64,000 bases of DNA from Rosa chinensis (Eukaryota > Streptophyta > Magnoliopsida > Rosales > Rosaceae): positions 29,432,501 to 29,496,500 of the forward strand of contig NC_037090.1 in assembly GCF_002994745.2 (NCBI RefSeq), read 5' to 3'. How positions within the stretch are numbered: position 1 is the stretch's first letter; each line of letters opens with the position of its first letter. A program made the position numbers and the translations under genes. Under the pieces are notes generated by a model. The model ran no database searches and had not been told where the DNA came from. It saw only the letters and a list, made by a program, of their open reading frames with translations. Shown one piece after another: positions 10,271-21,967 of the stretch.

Positions 10271-11136
10271 ATTTTCTGTACATTCCCATCAAATTTGCAT
10301 ACGTATGACACATCAACAAGTCTTTATAATATGAGAACTGATATAGAAAACATCCAATAACAAGTAGTCCACAAACACCATATGTCCATATCATTAAAAG
10401 AGAGTATAGAACCAAAATGTCCTACTCTACTGTTTTGACCAATTTAATTCAAAGTTACTGCTACACTAAGTAGGCTTCGAATATCTACAACTAATTTGAT
10501 TCATACCAGAGGTAAGAAATCTGCATTTACATATGCTATGCCTCATGGAGCTCCATTCCATGGAAAGAGACGTGCGTGCAGATTGTGATACTTGTTCTTC
10601 CTTCTTCCTTTTCCTCCTCACATCACCGTGCCATTACTTTAGAATGCCAACCATATTATCTTCTAGTATCTTACCCTTGAATTGTGAACCCATCTGTGTG
10701 TACATATAAAGAAGAAGTCAGATATCAACCAAATTTTATCCTCAAATTTCATTTGATGAAAATCAAAAGTTTTTCTGGTTAGAGCAATATGTATTATAGT
10801 TATGACCATATCAGTTCAAATATACTTCACCTGTGTTACAAGTGCATACGGAGGAAGAGTAATGTAGCTGCAGCGGACTTAGGTGGTCACCCTGAGAAAT
10901 TAAAAGGGCTTTAGGGTCACTAATATGAACACGGCGTGCTCATTCAGAGAGCATGGAAGGTTCAAATAAATAAAAATTCAAGAAACTAGATCTAGCTGCA
11001 ATATACAGCAAACTTGGAAACAGTGGAGCTGGCACAAGGAAGCATATTACACAAAGCCTATAGGTATAGAACTTGCAGTAAAAGGAAAAATAAAGAGATT
11101 GAAACGTTTTATCATCAGATTCATCAATAAAGACAC

Positions 11137-11941
11137 CTTAGGAATCGTACGCAATTGTCCACACATCAAAACATTTCGCTTCTTCAACTTCTCCTCGATG
11201 CGTCCTATTCCTGGAAGCATCTTGATGGGAAGTTCATATAAATAATCATGCACCTAATATAAAAACCATAAAATATAAGCAAGCCAGACTGCACATAATA
11301 TTCATGATGACAAGCACAACAGTTGCAAGTATTAAGAATATATGCTTGTAAGTGTTGTGAAATAGGTTACTACCTAATTCAACAACATGCATATTAACAA
11401 AAACACAACTGAAGAAATAAGTGTTGAGAAGATAAATAAAATAGGTTTCCAAAAGCTTACTTCTACTTTTCTGCAATGCTTATGTAGAATTCATAGAACT
11501 GATCAGCTACCTGCACAACTGATCATATGTGTCATAGATATCCACTAAACTTGCTAAAGTGAGGATATAAGAAACAAAGAAGATAACTAGCAACAATTCA
11601 AGGCATAAGACATTGATGTCCTCCAATAACCTACATCCTCATACGCTTCAAAATCATAAGGAAAAATGACAAGTTATGGACAAAGAGCCTTAGCATCTCT
11701 GACAAACATCGCAGCCCTCAATCCTGAAAATACACATTAAAAATACTTTTAACCACACAGAACATACCCAGTGGAAACAAAAGAATGATCGACAGGAAAA
11801 AAAAAAAATGCAACGAAAAATTGTTACCAAAACAGACCATAATCTTGAGCAGAGTAGTTTGCAGATAAAATTTCAGCAGTGTCCTTTGGATTATCAGAAT
11901 GACGTACAGCTACAGGCCTATCCTTAAGTTCAGGGTGTTTC
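11137..11941 (-). pseudogene. REV1: REV1-like translesion DNA polymerase gene fragment captured by CACTA 1
   Basis: Four minus-strand exon-like blocks with retained introns read REV1 catalytic-region peptides in the correct order. Block 1 is 11941-11838 (HPELKDRPVAVRHSDNP, AEILSANYSAQDYG). Block 2 is 11724-11635 (MFVRDAKALCP then LVIFPYDFEAYED). Block 3 is 11510-11461 (VADQFYEFYISIAEK). Block 4 is 11253-11137 (YELPIKMLPGIG, LKKRNVLMCGQLR). Most junctions carry AG acceptors and several carry GT donors. REV1 is a Y-family polymerase that inserts dCMP opposite lesions. The copy is dead: block 2 has a TAA between CP and LV, block 3 ends in TAG, and the start and the rest of the gene are missing. 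Retained introns show capture from DNA, not mRNA. Confidence 0.85.
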
Positions 11942-12505
11942 CTGATGACCACGAACACACACAAAAAAAGTCCTACAACATATTTAGGAACAAAATTAGG
12001 AAGTAAAAGTCCTGCCTGTCCTGGAGCTGGTGCAGCGATACCTAAGAAAACTGGGCAAATCATAATCTTATACATTAATTATATCCAACTGCAGAAACAA
12101 TTTAGGCGACTTCCACATGTGGTACCGTGCTCTATGATCAGTTGATAACACATAACAAAAAGAGAATTAAACCTTACAAGGATAAACGCTTTGGAACAAA
12201 GAGAATCATCTGAACACACCCAAATTGAATTCCTGCAAGCTTACGACTGAGTTCTTGTAGATAAGAAAAAGAAACAAGAAACTTTCTATCATTTCTAACT
12301 TTTTTATGAAATTATTCAAGCTTTCGACATTGATACTTAGTTCAACTATTATAAAACAGTACATATATCAAATACAGAAGTTAATTTGCATAAGAAGTTT
12401 ATCTTTTAGCTCAAATAAAGAAGATATATAATACCTCAAGATAGTTGTTCCTATCAATCTTCTTAAGGCAAATGATAAGTACCCTGACAGCTTTACTGAA
12501 ATTTT

Positions 12506-12674
12506 TTAAGTCCCTGAGGCATTCATCAGTTAACATAGAAAATTTTAGTTTCATGTACATTTAAGCATTAATAGGCCAAAAAAATTTATGTTAAGTCCCT
12601 AAGGCATTCATCAGTTAACATAGAAAACTTTACTTTCATGTACATTTAAGCATTAATAGGCCAAAAAATTTATG
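12506..12674. repeat. Tandem duplication of about 85 bases in CACTA 1
   Basis: 12506-12590 and 12591-12674 are near-identical head-to-tail copies, each starting TTAAGTCCCT and ending AATTTATG. Confidence 0.9.
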
Positions 12675-13307
12675 ATAATCATAAAACCATGAAACAAACT
12701 ACTTGTGAAGATTATCATAGCTTGCGACATAGCTTCTAGTGTTTGTTTTGCTTTGCTAGCATTGCTTGCGACATGAGTAAATTGACCCATCTATATGCTG
12801 ACCAGAATGGAACACATGCACATATGAACAATATGCTTTGATGTAGTACAATAATCAGGAGTACAAACATAGCTCTTAAAAGCATCCCCAAGTTTCCATG
12901 AGAATAATGGAAATCTCCAAAATCATTGTAGCCCATTCTTATGCTTTCTTTGATCAGATTTGTCTGCAGAAAAGCATTAGAAGGCAGAGTGAGACATCAT
13001 AGAAAGAGCTAATGGGAACTGCACAAATAAGTTCAAAATATAAAGTTGCATTTGGCAACATCCCTGAAGTTGATTTTTTTCAGCTTGTTTGATGACACCA
13101 AAGAACAGTGAAAGATACTTCAATTGAACAAAAATCACGAATCCATGATCTGGGATGTATGTTTTAGCATAAAAGCCACGTCTACCACCTCCTTATCAAC
13201 CATAAAATAAAGAAAAGAATTCATTCGAACCCTTTTAAATCTTTCCACTCTCATCCACCAAAATATGTGCAAATAAGCTAAAATCGAGGAGTGCTGACCA
13301 ACATTGC

Positions 13308-13520
13308 CTTAAAGACAAACAATAGCGTATAACTCTCTTGTACCTTATTAGAATAGCTTATTAATAACCATATTTATAGATACTGGATAACCCAAAAAAA
13401 AAAAATTCTAGCAAACACATTGTCTTAAAGATAAACAATGGACCTGATTAGAATAGCTCATCCATAACCATAGTTGTAGATACAGCATAACCCTAAAACA
13501 AAAAATTCTAGCAAACACAT
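13308..13520. repeat. Diverged tandem duplication of about 105 bases in CACTA 1
   Basis: Two copies share AGA.AAACAAT, TTAGAATAGCT, ATAACCATA.TT.TAGATAC and TTCTAGCAAACACATT in the same order, with several indels. Older than the 12506 duplication. Confidence 0.75.
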
Positions 13521-14384
13521 TTCAGTATAAACCTCAATCTCTCTGCACTGTCCACACAGACATAGGATGCGAAACCAAGTACACCATAAGCAATACAAAT
13601 ATAATTAAGCCACACAATCACAATCAACCCAGCAAAAGCCAGAACCCAAAGCAATAAAACAAAAACAAAGTAAACATAACCATAGGCAAAACCTACAAAC
13701 ACAACAATTATACCCCAAATTTGAGGTGACGGTTCTCAAGACCAGAAGACATTACATACAATATTCATCTGAATGAGCGATAGTGGAGGGGAACATGTTG
13801 CTGCTGCTCCTTCGATCAAGTGCCTTCGTATGCCACTCGGACGAGCCTCACACAAGTGACCCAGCCATTGAATCTGAATCATCGAGTTGCATCGGGTTCG
13901 ACAAGAGAGAAGACTTAATTGAGATTACCCAAAAAGAATAATCCCTGAATCCAAGTCAACCCAAGGGCCACGAAGTTCAATTTGGTGGGTGACATCGAGA
14001 TCGGAGAGAAAGAGCAAGAGGGGCTGTGGGAGAAAACGAGGGTTTGAGGGAAATATGGCATTTCAATTAGAAAACAGATTTAGTAGAGGCAGATCGAGAA
14101 GGTGAGAAAATCACCCATGGTGAGTGAATTTGTTTCACTCAAAGCCTTAGATCTGAGCTCCAATTTGTTTCATTCAATGAGGAAGTGATGCAGATGAGAC
14201 AGAGTGAGAGAGCGGTCCACTAAGATGTGCGTGGGAAAACAAAAATTGAGAATTTGAACTTTTGGCAAAAAAAGGGCGAGCCGCGCCTGTTTTCTCGAGG
14301 TCGTCCTTGAAAGGTTACTAGGACACCTCAATAAAAATGTGTGCTTATAGGGCGTCCTAATAGCCCATAATTGTAGTAGTGCTT

Positions 14385-16254
14385 CATGCTTCATTTTAGA
14401 TTATATATGAATGTTGTTGATATATGATTGCATATATACTAGAACTAGCTTGCTCATACCAAAATGAGTCAAATGCTCCAAGTTCATCACAATTACCAGT
14501 TAGTGCCATGTATTAATTGTATGCCTATGTCCACTTATCATTACTTACTCCACTTGCAGCATACATACCCTTTCTATATTGGTATGCCACCGTTAGGTGG
14601 ATCCATGTGTAACCACATACATAAATGTCTATTAATCAATGACTACGTGCATATAGTTAGCTTGATAAGCTTGCAGCTTGTCTGCATGATAAAGTTGATT
14701 CTCCATAAATTCATCATCAATTTGAATTCATATATGTGACACACAATCACACATATCATCTGTCAACTAGCTATGAACATGATTTGTACACTTTGCTCAA
14801 TTGATACATATATTCAAATAATTGGCCTATCTCATCAAGTATATATGCAAGATACTAGTGTTGATTTTACGTACTCATGTACTAATCACCTATATTTTGT
14901 TTCAAGGAGACATAATCACCGATCACCTCTCCAATTAGCAAAATCATCATCCTTCTACTAAGGAACTTCGCCGGAGCAATGGTGCGTCATGCTTGGACAA
15001 CTCTAACATGATTTGGGTACTTTTATCAATTTCAACTCCAACTCACTCCAAATTGGCATAAGATAAGTAACTATATTTTATCTTTTACGCTCTTGCAATT
15101 AGAGCTATTGCCATGCCTTCACATGCTTTTACTACTTCTAAGCATGCCTACAATATATCACACTTGATATGCATTTACATGTCTTCATGATCCTTAGGCA
15201 TGTTTGCAACACACAAAAATGTTATTAGCAACTTTACTACAAGTACATGCTATACACATACATGCTTAAATTCACTTTCATGTTACATTCATCTAGAAAC
15301 TTGTGAGACTTACGACTTAATTAAACATGCTCGGATAAACGACTTGCTCAGGTTACGACTCGCTTGGGTATCGAGTATGGCCATGACTTGTGCTTGGGCC
15401 ACGCCCCGCATGCTTGCACAGCGCCTACACGCTCAACTACACCCAACTTGCTCGATCATGTCCAACATGCTTTAATTAAGGTTCCAAGTTCACAAACACT
15501 TCATACTAGTCACCAGGAGCTACTCCTGAAATTTTATATGGACAACCATCACACTTGCCACTGTCTATTATGCATGTTACATGGTCATAAGATCCATATA
15601 TTATTGCTTGCCATACTTATTTGTCATTGTTCATACAATTATAAACTTTACATATACTCTATATGTAAACATATGGTCTAGCCTTCGGGCACCATACTTT
15701 GTCAAATTCTCCCCACAGAAAAGAGACCGAAACGGGTCTAGACTCCACGAGTCTATGGTTTACGACCAACCGCCAAGCGGTAAGGCAACGCCTCATAATG
15801 ACGATGACTGCTACGCGGCATTACATTCAAGCTTTTCTCCTCCGGGAAAGAGTAAAGGGATGGGTTAACACAGCCCACAGCAGCCATTGATCCAGCAGGT
15901 AACCCCCGACGCTTGGGTATTAAAGATTAGGTTCGCTACCTAGCACCCACTACTTAAACGCAGCTCCCCTCATCAAACAATTTTCCGACCATACGGAGGT
16001 CTACAGCCAGGAGTGGGGGACTCCTTCGAGGGCCTAGCAGGGGCCCACCCGAAAGGGCATAAGCGTTCGCTCCGACCAATTCTAGATGGATGACATACTT
16101 GCACTAATTATGCTCGCAATACGGCGTAAAGTTACGCTTTGGTATCAACCCCGCAAGAAAACCCTCCTTCACTGGGGACTTCGGGGACTTGTACATACAG
16201 CCCAGCATAATTAGCAACGTTTACGTTTACGCCTCAGGGCATCATATTCGAGCT
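14385..16254 (+). other. Internal non-coding region of the LARD-like element
   Basis: Resumes after the CACTA duplication CTT. The first part (to about 15690) is AT-rich with no recognisable frame. 15700-16200 is GC-richer and ends in GGGGACTTCGGGGACTTG at about 16174, a copy of the purine-rich tract found before the 3' LTR. No gag or pol motif seen. Confidence 0.6.
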
Positions 16255-16915
16255 TCCCGCTCACGAGCTCTAACGCTCAGGCCTCAGTGGCACCGCCATG
16301 CTTTCACGCTCATGCCTCAGCGGCACCGCCGAGATACGCTCTTGCCTCAGCGGAAATCCCCAAGCTTTCACGCTCATGCCTCAGCGGCACCGCCGAGCTT
16401 TCACGCTCTTGCCTCAGCTGCACCCCCGAGCTCCAAACTCAAGCCTTCACGGCACCCTGAGCTTCCTCTCACGAGCTCTGCACTCACGCCTTCGCGGCAT
16501 CCAAAGCTTCCTCTCACGCCTTCGTGGCACCACAAGCTTCCGCTCACGCCTTCATGGCACCCCCGAGCTTCCCGCTCACGCCTTCGCGGAAACCCCGAGC
16601 TTCCCGCTCACTCCTTCACGACAACCCCGAGCTTCTTGCTCATGCCTTCCCGGCAACCCATAAGCTTACCGCTCATGCCTTCTCGGCAACCATCGACCTT
16701 CCCGCTCACGAGCTTCCTCTCACTCCTTCGCGGCACCCCGAGCTCCAGCTCATGCCTTCCTGGCAACCATCCAGCTTCCCGCTCATGCCTTCCCGGCAAC
16801 CCTCGAGCTTCCCGCTCATGCCTTCCCAGCAACCCTCGAGCTTCCCGCTCATGCCTTCCCGGCAACCCCGAGCTTTCACGCTCTTGCCTTCCGGCATTCC
16901 TAAGCTTTACACTCA
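16255..16915 (+). repeat. GC-rich minisatellite, unit about 33 bases
   Basis: At least 18 imperfect copies of a unit like CTCATGCCTTCCCGGCAACC followed by CCGAGCTTCCCG. Because the unit is a multiple of three, all three plus frames and some minus frames stay open (peptide unit SRSCLPGNPRA). The long frames here are a by-product of the repeat. Confidence 0.9.
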
Positions 16916-17485
16916 CTTCTCCTCGACATAGTGCACATTAATGGAACATTGAATTCTTCTACCATTTGTTGATTACCTCAAATCGAATTCTTTTCGTGTT
17001 CCATTAATACGAGCGAAAACCAAACAAACACAAGTTCACGTATTCGTCGCTCATGAGTTACAAACACTTGCATTCATGACACTCATGCAACTTACACCAA
17101 CCGTAACCTCGTCCTCGTTCGTTCTCTTATGCATCACGCATTTATCATATGCAAATCCGTTTGCTCACACAACCATACACGTTCTCAAGTTTGTACGTCA
17201 TAAACGATTATACTCGTCGCCATTCACACGTATACATCAACATGTATCATACACATCGTACATTCGTATATGCCAACGCATATCAATGCAACTCACAATC
17301 GTTGCCCAATACAACAAGCATTCTACATACGCATGAGCCTATATTTGTTGAAGACTCCCTTCTTGCTTACAGAGTTCGGGGACTTGTAGGGGCTTGGCGC
17401 CGCCCGTGTGTCACTTATGCTTGATGACATTATGTTTATAACTCCCCAACCAAGAAGCACCTCTTACTTGGGGACTTCAGGGACT
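16916..17485 (+). other. 3' internal segment of the LARD-like element with two purine tracts
   Basis: Non-coding. Contains GTTCGGGGACTTG near 17366 and GGGGACTTCAGGGACT at 17470-17485; the latter directly precedes the 3' LTR and is the likely polypurine primer site. Confidence 0.55.
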
Positions 17486-17976
17486 TGGATACCTCTACTA
17501 GCAAGGCTATTTTCTATGTCACCAAGCATATATCACACCCTCTTTGGGGGGCCCACAATCCATGGTGGGACCCAATCGCGACATGCATCCCGTAGTCCGA
17601 TGTCCAAGCTATGCTACGGTGGTCGGACGCGGCCAATACCTCGACAGGAAGCCACCTTCCCGGCCTTGCCAACATACCTCCATAACATGCTTTCTACACT
17701 AGAATAGTTATGTTTTGCATCCCACATTGGAAAGCAAGTGTAAGAGGGGAGGCTTCCTTACATATAAAAGGGACCTCCAATCACTTAGATCACCATCCCA
17801 TTACATCTTTTGTAGTCCCTTTGGGCCGCAAGGCCCAAACACACTAGTTAAGCTTTCAAGTGGACGTAGTCTCCCACTAAGGCGGGAGATGAACCACTAT
17901 ACTTCTTGTGTGTCTCTCTCTTTCTTCTCTCTCTTTACTTAACGTTAATTAGACCCCTAGGTCACAAACATCAACA
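17486..17976 (+). repeat. 3' LTR of the LARD-like element
   Basis: Starts TGGATACC (two bases shorter than the 5' copy TGTAGATACC) and ends ATCAACA, followed by the target duplication ATTGA. It contains a TATAAAAG-like core near 17764 and closely matches the 5' LTR over its first 400 or so bases. Confidence 0.85.
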
Positions 17977-17981
17977 ATTGA

Positions 17982-18407
17982 TAAGTCCAAGTGGGAGACT
18001 GTAAGGTTCTGTGGACTAATCAATATCAACTAAAGTTACAGTAACTTATTACTCTTCATACAGAACATGTAATTGGACTAAGTTATGTTGTGCTAATTGC
18101 ATTCCTGTTACAATAAGGATATGAAGATTGTATTACATGGCCATGCCTTATTACATTAGGTAAAACTGTTCTGTACACACTTCAGGAATATAGTTCCTAT
18201 TGCTAATAGGTTTAGGAAAACCTTTATGGGAAGGAGCCTAAACTAAAGCCTATATATAGGACTACTTGGTCCCTGCTCTAGCTATCAGCAACCATCATCA
18301 ATTGAGAATTCATAATCTCTGCCCATTGGAGACTCTCACTAAAGGATAGCTCAGAGGAGAACGAACCAAGTACATCAGCTCACAAATTCAAACTATTGTC
18401 TTCATCA
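17982..18407 (+). mobile_element. Copia 3' end: polypurine tract and 3' LTR
   Basis: After the duplicated ATTGA, the purine tract AAGTGGGAGAC leads into an LTR starting TGTAAGGTTCTG at 18000. A TATATATAGG core lies near 18250. The CA end near 18407 is a guess because the 5' LTR is not in the window. This segment joins in sequence to 6775-9249. Confidence 0.75.
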
Positions 18408-18803
18408 ATGGCTGCAGCTCCAGGTAAATTTATGTATTCTTATATTGAGCCCAATGATCATATGCATGCTTTCCAGTTTTCAACTTATATCACAAAGTGC
18501 TCACGTGATACTGAAAAATTAAGGGATGAGAGAGAGAATACATTCAGGGTCGGATTCTGTCGACGATATATGTTATAACAGAAATGCTCTTGATGCACAA
18601 GATCAAACAATAAAAAAGTCGAGTCGTGAAAAAAGAGTTTCTGCAGAGAAATCATTTTCTAATCCTTTTATATTTTACAGGGTCTTGTATATATTGTTCA
18701 TCAATTTGTTGACTTTATACATACAACTCTTCCTAGTTCACTTTGTGCCATCTACAACGTCTAGTGATGCAAGGAAAGAAAATACCATATGATATCAATG
18801 ACA
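18408..18803. other. Spacer between the Copia LTR and the GT61 gene
   Basis: No supported gene. It includes the 3' flank of the minus-strand GT61 gene. A 60-codon plus frame beginning MSSSMAAAPGKF has no recognisable motif. Confidence 0.5.
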
Positions 18804-21779
18804 TCAATGTGACTGAATATTAGGACCCTGCTGATTCAATCTATCAATGGTGTAATCAAAAGCGCCAACCAACTGCTTCCGAAATCTTGGGAGGTGTAGT
18901 CTTACTGTCTGATCCTCAAGATAGATCATCTTTGTGTATTGCCATCCCTTTCTGGTTACACTCCTTGGATCTTTAAGAACAGGATCATCCTTATCATACT
19001 TGTCATATAATGAGCTCTCTTTCGTAAGGATTTGGTATCCAATGTACTTCAACCCAAGCTTCTTTGCAGGTTCTCCATAATATGCCTCTGCTGCCCATTC
19101 AGTTCCGAGAGGAATGATTTGAATGAACACAGAACCAGGCTTCATGAACAGAAAATGTGTCATGGCAGCCCCATGAACCCCAATCATGACGTCACTCGAA
19201 TTTAGAGCCCAATAAATCTCTGCTAACATTGTCCGGCTATCTGGCCTCAAAACTTGGACTTGAAACCCGACTTTCTCAGCCATTTTCACCAGAAAATTCT
19301 CATTTGTTATTGCCCTTGATCCATTTCGAGATATAATAACCAACTTCGGCTTATTAAATGGATGCTCTTGCACTTTTCTCCTGATTCTTGATGGTTTTTT
19401 CAACTTGGGAACAACAGAAAGCTTTGCATGTTCATACATTAGACTTCTGATCTGAGGCCGGTAAGCTCTGTCTAGGAGATTTCGAAACTCGACTATGCTC
19501 GCATTCCTTTCCATCAATGAAGAATCCACAGTCAGCTCATCGTGAATTTTCAAACCGACAATGGCTTCAGGGAAGCAATGAACTCTCTTATCAGTACGGA
19601 AATCTATTAAGGGATAATCTGAGAGATGGGAAAGAATGTCTGAATATTTCATGACCCACCAATTGTGAAATTCAAGAATGACGAACACAACCTTCTTGTT
19701 GAAATGTTGGGAAGTAATGTACAGTGGCATTATCCCATCATTAAATTCATGGTAGACGTTGCCGGTGTAGCCCCCGGTTGAGAAAAACACTGCTGGAACA
19801 TCATGTTGGACATCACATTTATGATGGTTCATGATCAGAGTGTTTTTCTTTGCAATGAGATCCAACTCATCAATGGTGTCCATAATATTTGTTTCCCATT
19901 TTCTGGTGTATGGTCTGATCTTTTCGTGTTGGAGATCCTCCTCATTCTTCACTGCTTCGTCTTGCGATTCGTAGACGAAGATAGAAGAGGAAGGCGAGTG
20001 TGTTCTTACATCCCCTTTCATGGTACAAACATCTGAACGGATACTGCTTCTATCACAACATATAGCTCCTGCAGTAACACAGACAATTTAATTACAACTA
20101 ATTAGTGTAATTTATTTGAACACATAAGAAGACACAACTAGTTGTGAGAGATTGAAAAACAAAAACAAGAAGTGTATGAGATTTAGTAGAAACTAAGGGA
20201 AATTCTAGTGTAGTGGTGGGTATCTGATACCCACATTTACAAAAGTGAGAACAAATTTTGTTGTCAAAGTTGTAATTTGAGTCCTACTTTGTGTAATCTT
20301 AGTTCTAATAATGGTAATTACACATCTTACGACATTTTACAAGTTTTTGAACAAATTTGTTGTCAATGTTGTAATTTTAGTTCTAATAATGGTAATTACA
20401 CCTCTTACGACATTTTTACAAGTTTTTGAACAAATTCGTTGTCAATGTTGTAATTTTTGTTTAATTATATGTAAATAGTGTAAATGAATATGGTAACTTT
20501 TGTTCTCAATGTTGTAATTTTGGTTCAAATACTTGTAAATTTTTGTTCAAATAGTTGTAAATGAGGGTATCTCATACCCACCAGTACACTAGCTTGTCTC
20601 AGAAACTAAATCCCTAGCTTTGCTGGAGAACTGTAAAAGAAGATCAAGAAGAAAAACAAAATTTCAATTTCAGGCAATTCGGTCTTATAAACTTCGATCA
20701 CCCAAAGCAAAGCACCTGCGCGCATACCACAGAGCTATATTTTCATATTTGTTTAGTTTCTATTTTTGGTCAACCCCCAGAAGTAAAGTCGTAGAACAAA
20801 CTTGGTCTTCAAGGAATTCGTTGACCGATGAAGAGGTCAGGTCGAGTTGACACATAGGACTTCATGAGTTTTTTGATAAATCAAATGAAATCATATGACC
20901 TTTTTTTTTTTTTTTTTTTTTGAGAATCATATGAACATTTTAGCTATAAAACAAAACAAAAAGGATATTAGCCATAAATTAGTTGGGCTGCCAAGGTGAC
21001 CGTGGATCATATGGGATCAAGTCTTTGATCCAGACATGAGCCTGCAATCAAAGTATCAAAGTGACAATGTTTATTAGTATCCAACCATCCACCAACTAAT
21101 TATTAGTCTACTTTGATAGGTTTAATAGTCTAGGCTCGAGGCTAGACCGCAGCTAACTGCGCTGGGGCCATGAGAAAACGATGACGTTGATGAAACTAAA
21201 TTTCTCCTTCAAATTTATAACAATATTGTTTTTTCTTTTTTTCTTTTTGTCCGATCAATACTCTTTTGTTTATTAGATAAATAAGTATAATAGTACTGGA
21301 TTGATGAAACTTTGAAAGGTACGTAATAACTTACAGCAGAAACAATCTAAAGAGAAAGCCAGAAGAGAAGCAGAAAGCACAAACCATTATTGACTGAAGA
21401 ATAGAAGGGAGCCTTTGGGTCTATAACAGCAGCAGCAGTAATAGGGCCTTCGTTTTCTACTTGCGGTGATTCTACAAAAACACAGAAAGCTACATATTTA
21501 TAAACAGATAAAACGTACACTTCGTAGCTAATAAATATGGGAAAACCAGCTGGGAGAGAAGAACTTACGTGAAAGAGAGAAAGTGGTGACAGAGGAAAAT
21601 ATCAGATGAGGGACTAATATGAAGCCACAAGAGAGAAGAGAGATGAAGAGAAAGGTGAGAAGCTTGGGCCTTGATCTTTTGTAGTAACCAGAGCTCGCAC
21701 ACTCCATTGCAAGACTCTGACCCTCCTCATCTTCATCCTCGGTAGGCTTTTCGCCTTTCCTGCGCTGGTGGTATACCAT
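18804..21779 (-). CDS. GT61 glycosyltransferase, xylan arabinosyl/xylosyltransferase-like
   Basis: Three exons on the minus strand: 21779-21569, 21471-21385 and 20068-18804. The introns are GT-AG and the joins keep frame (C|AA and G|GA codons), giving 520 residues, a normal length for plant GT61. It is a type II membrane protein with a short acidic cytosolic N-terminus and one membrane span at about residues 40-62 (LLTFLFISLLSCGFILVPHL), then a stem. The catalytic region opens with AICCDRSSIRSDVCTMKGDV and later shows STGGYTGNVYHEFND, RNGSRAITNE and IGVHGAAMTHFLFM, all typical of the family (DUF563). Such enzymes add arabinose or xylose to xylan in the Golgi. The sugar cannot be read from sequence; names used for relatives include XAT3-like and MUCI21-like. 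The frame is intact. Confidence 0.93.
20205..20592. mobile_element. MITE in intron 2 of the GT61 gene
   Basis: Ends CTAGTGTAGTGGTGGGTAT and, inverted, CTAGTGTACTGGTGGGTAT, spanning about 388 bases. The interior holds a diverged tandem duplication of about 83 bases (TTGTCAATGTTGTAATTTTAG.. units). No coding capacity. I could not fix a target duplication, so the superfamily is open. Intronic location and orientation leave the splice sites untouched. Confidence 0.8.
20895..20922. repeat. T-run in GT61 intron 2
   Basis: A homopolymer of over 20 T flanked by ATCATATGA on both sides (ATCATATGACC..GAATCATATGAAC). The repeated flank hints at a small poly(A)-tailed insertion or slippage. Confidence 0.6.
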
Positions 21780-21914
21780 TTAATTTCTTTTGCAGAAGGC
21801 TTGTAGTTTTTCTTATCTACTGTTTTCAGATTTCTGGGTTCAGCCTTTGATGTTAAGCCAGCTTCAACGCCAAACTTAAAGGAAACAGAAAGACGTACAT
21901 AACAGAGAAAGAGA

Positions 21915-21962
<48 letters not shown>
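21915..21962. repeat. (AT)n microsatellite in the GT61 upstream region
   Basis: About 48 bases of alternating A and T, starting about 136 bases upstream of the ATG. On the minus strand this could serve as the TATA region. Confidence 0.85.

Positions 21963-21967
<5 letters not shown>

Larger units (their letters stand above)
9787..14381. mobile_element. CACTA (En/Spm-type) transposon 1, non-autonomous, carrying REV1 gene pieces
   Basis: The ends are CACTACTACAA (9787) and its complement TTGTAGTAGTG (ending 14381), flanked by the 3-base duplication CTT at 9784-9786 and 14382-14384. CACTA ends with a 3-base duplication are diagnostic of the superfamily. Subterminal copies of AGGACAC/GTGTCCT fill 9808-10270 and recur near 14310-14360. 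I find no transposase (TNPD-like) frame, so the element is non-autonomous. It sits inside the LARD-like element and is therefore younger than it. Confidence 0.9.
9250..17976 (+). mobile_element. Non-coding LTR retrotransposon (LARD-like) inserted in the Copia tail
   Basis: Two direct repeats of roughly 490 bases bound the element (9250-9744 and 17486-17976). Its outer ends are TG and CA, and it is flanked by the 5-base duplication ATTGA (9245-9249 and 17977-17981). Without the CACTA insertion the internal region is about 3.1 kb, and I find no gag or pol motif in it. That is the profile of a non-autonomous LARD-type element needing proteins from a relative. A purine-rich tract (GGGGACTTCAGGGACT) directly precedes the 3' LTR. 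Confidence 0.85.

Noticed and set aside
16189..16941. Long frames up to 250 codons on both strands
   Set aside because: Produced by a 33-base minisatellite whose unit is a multiple of three; several frames are open at once.
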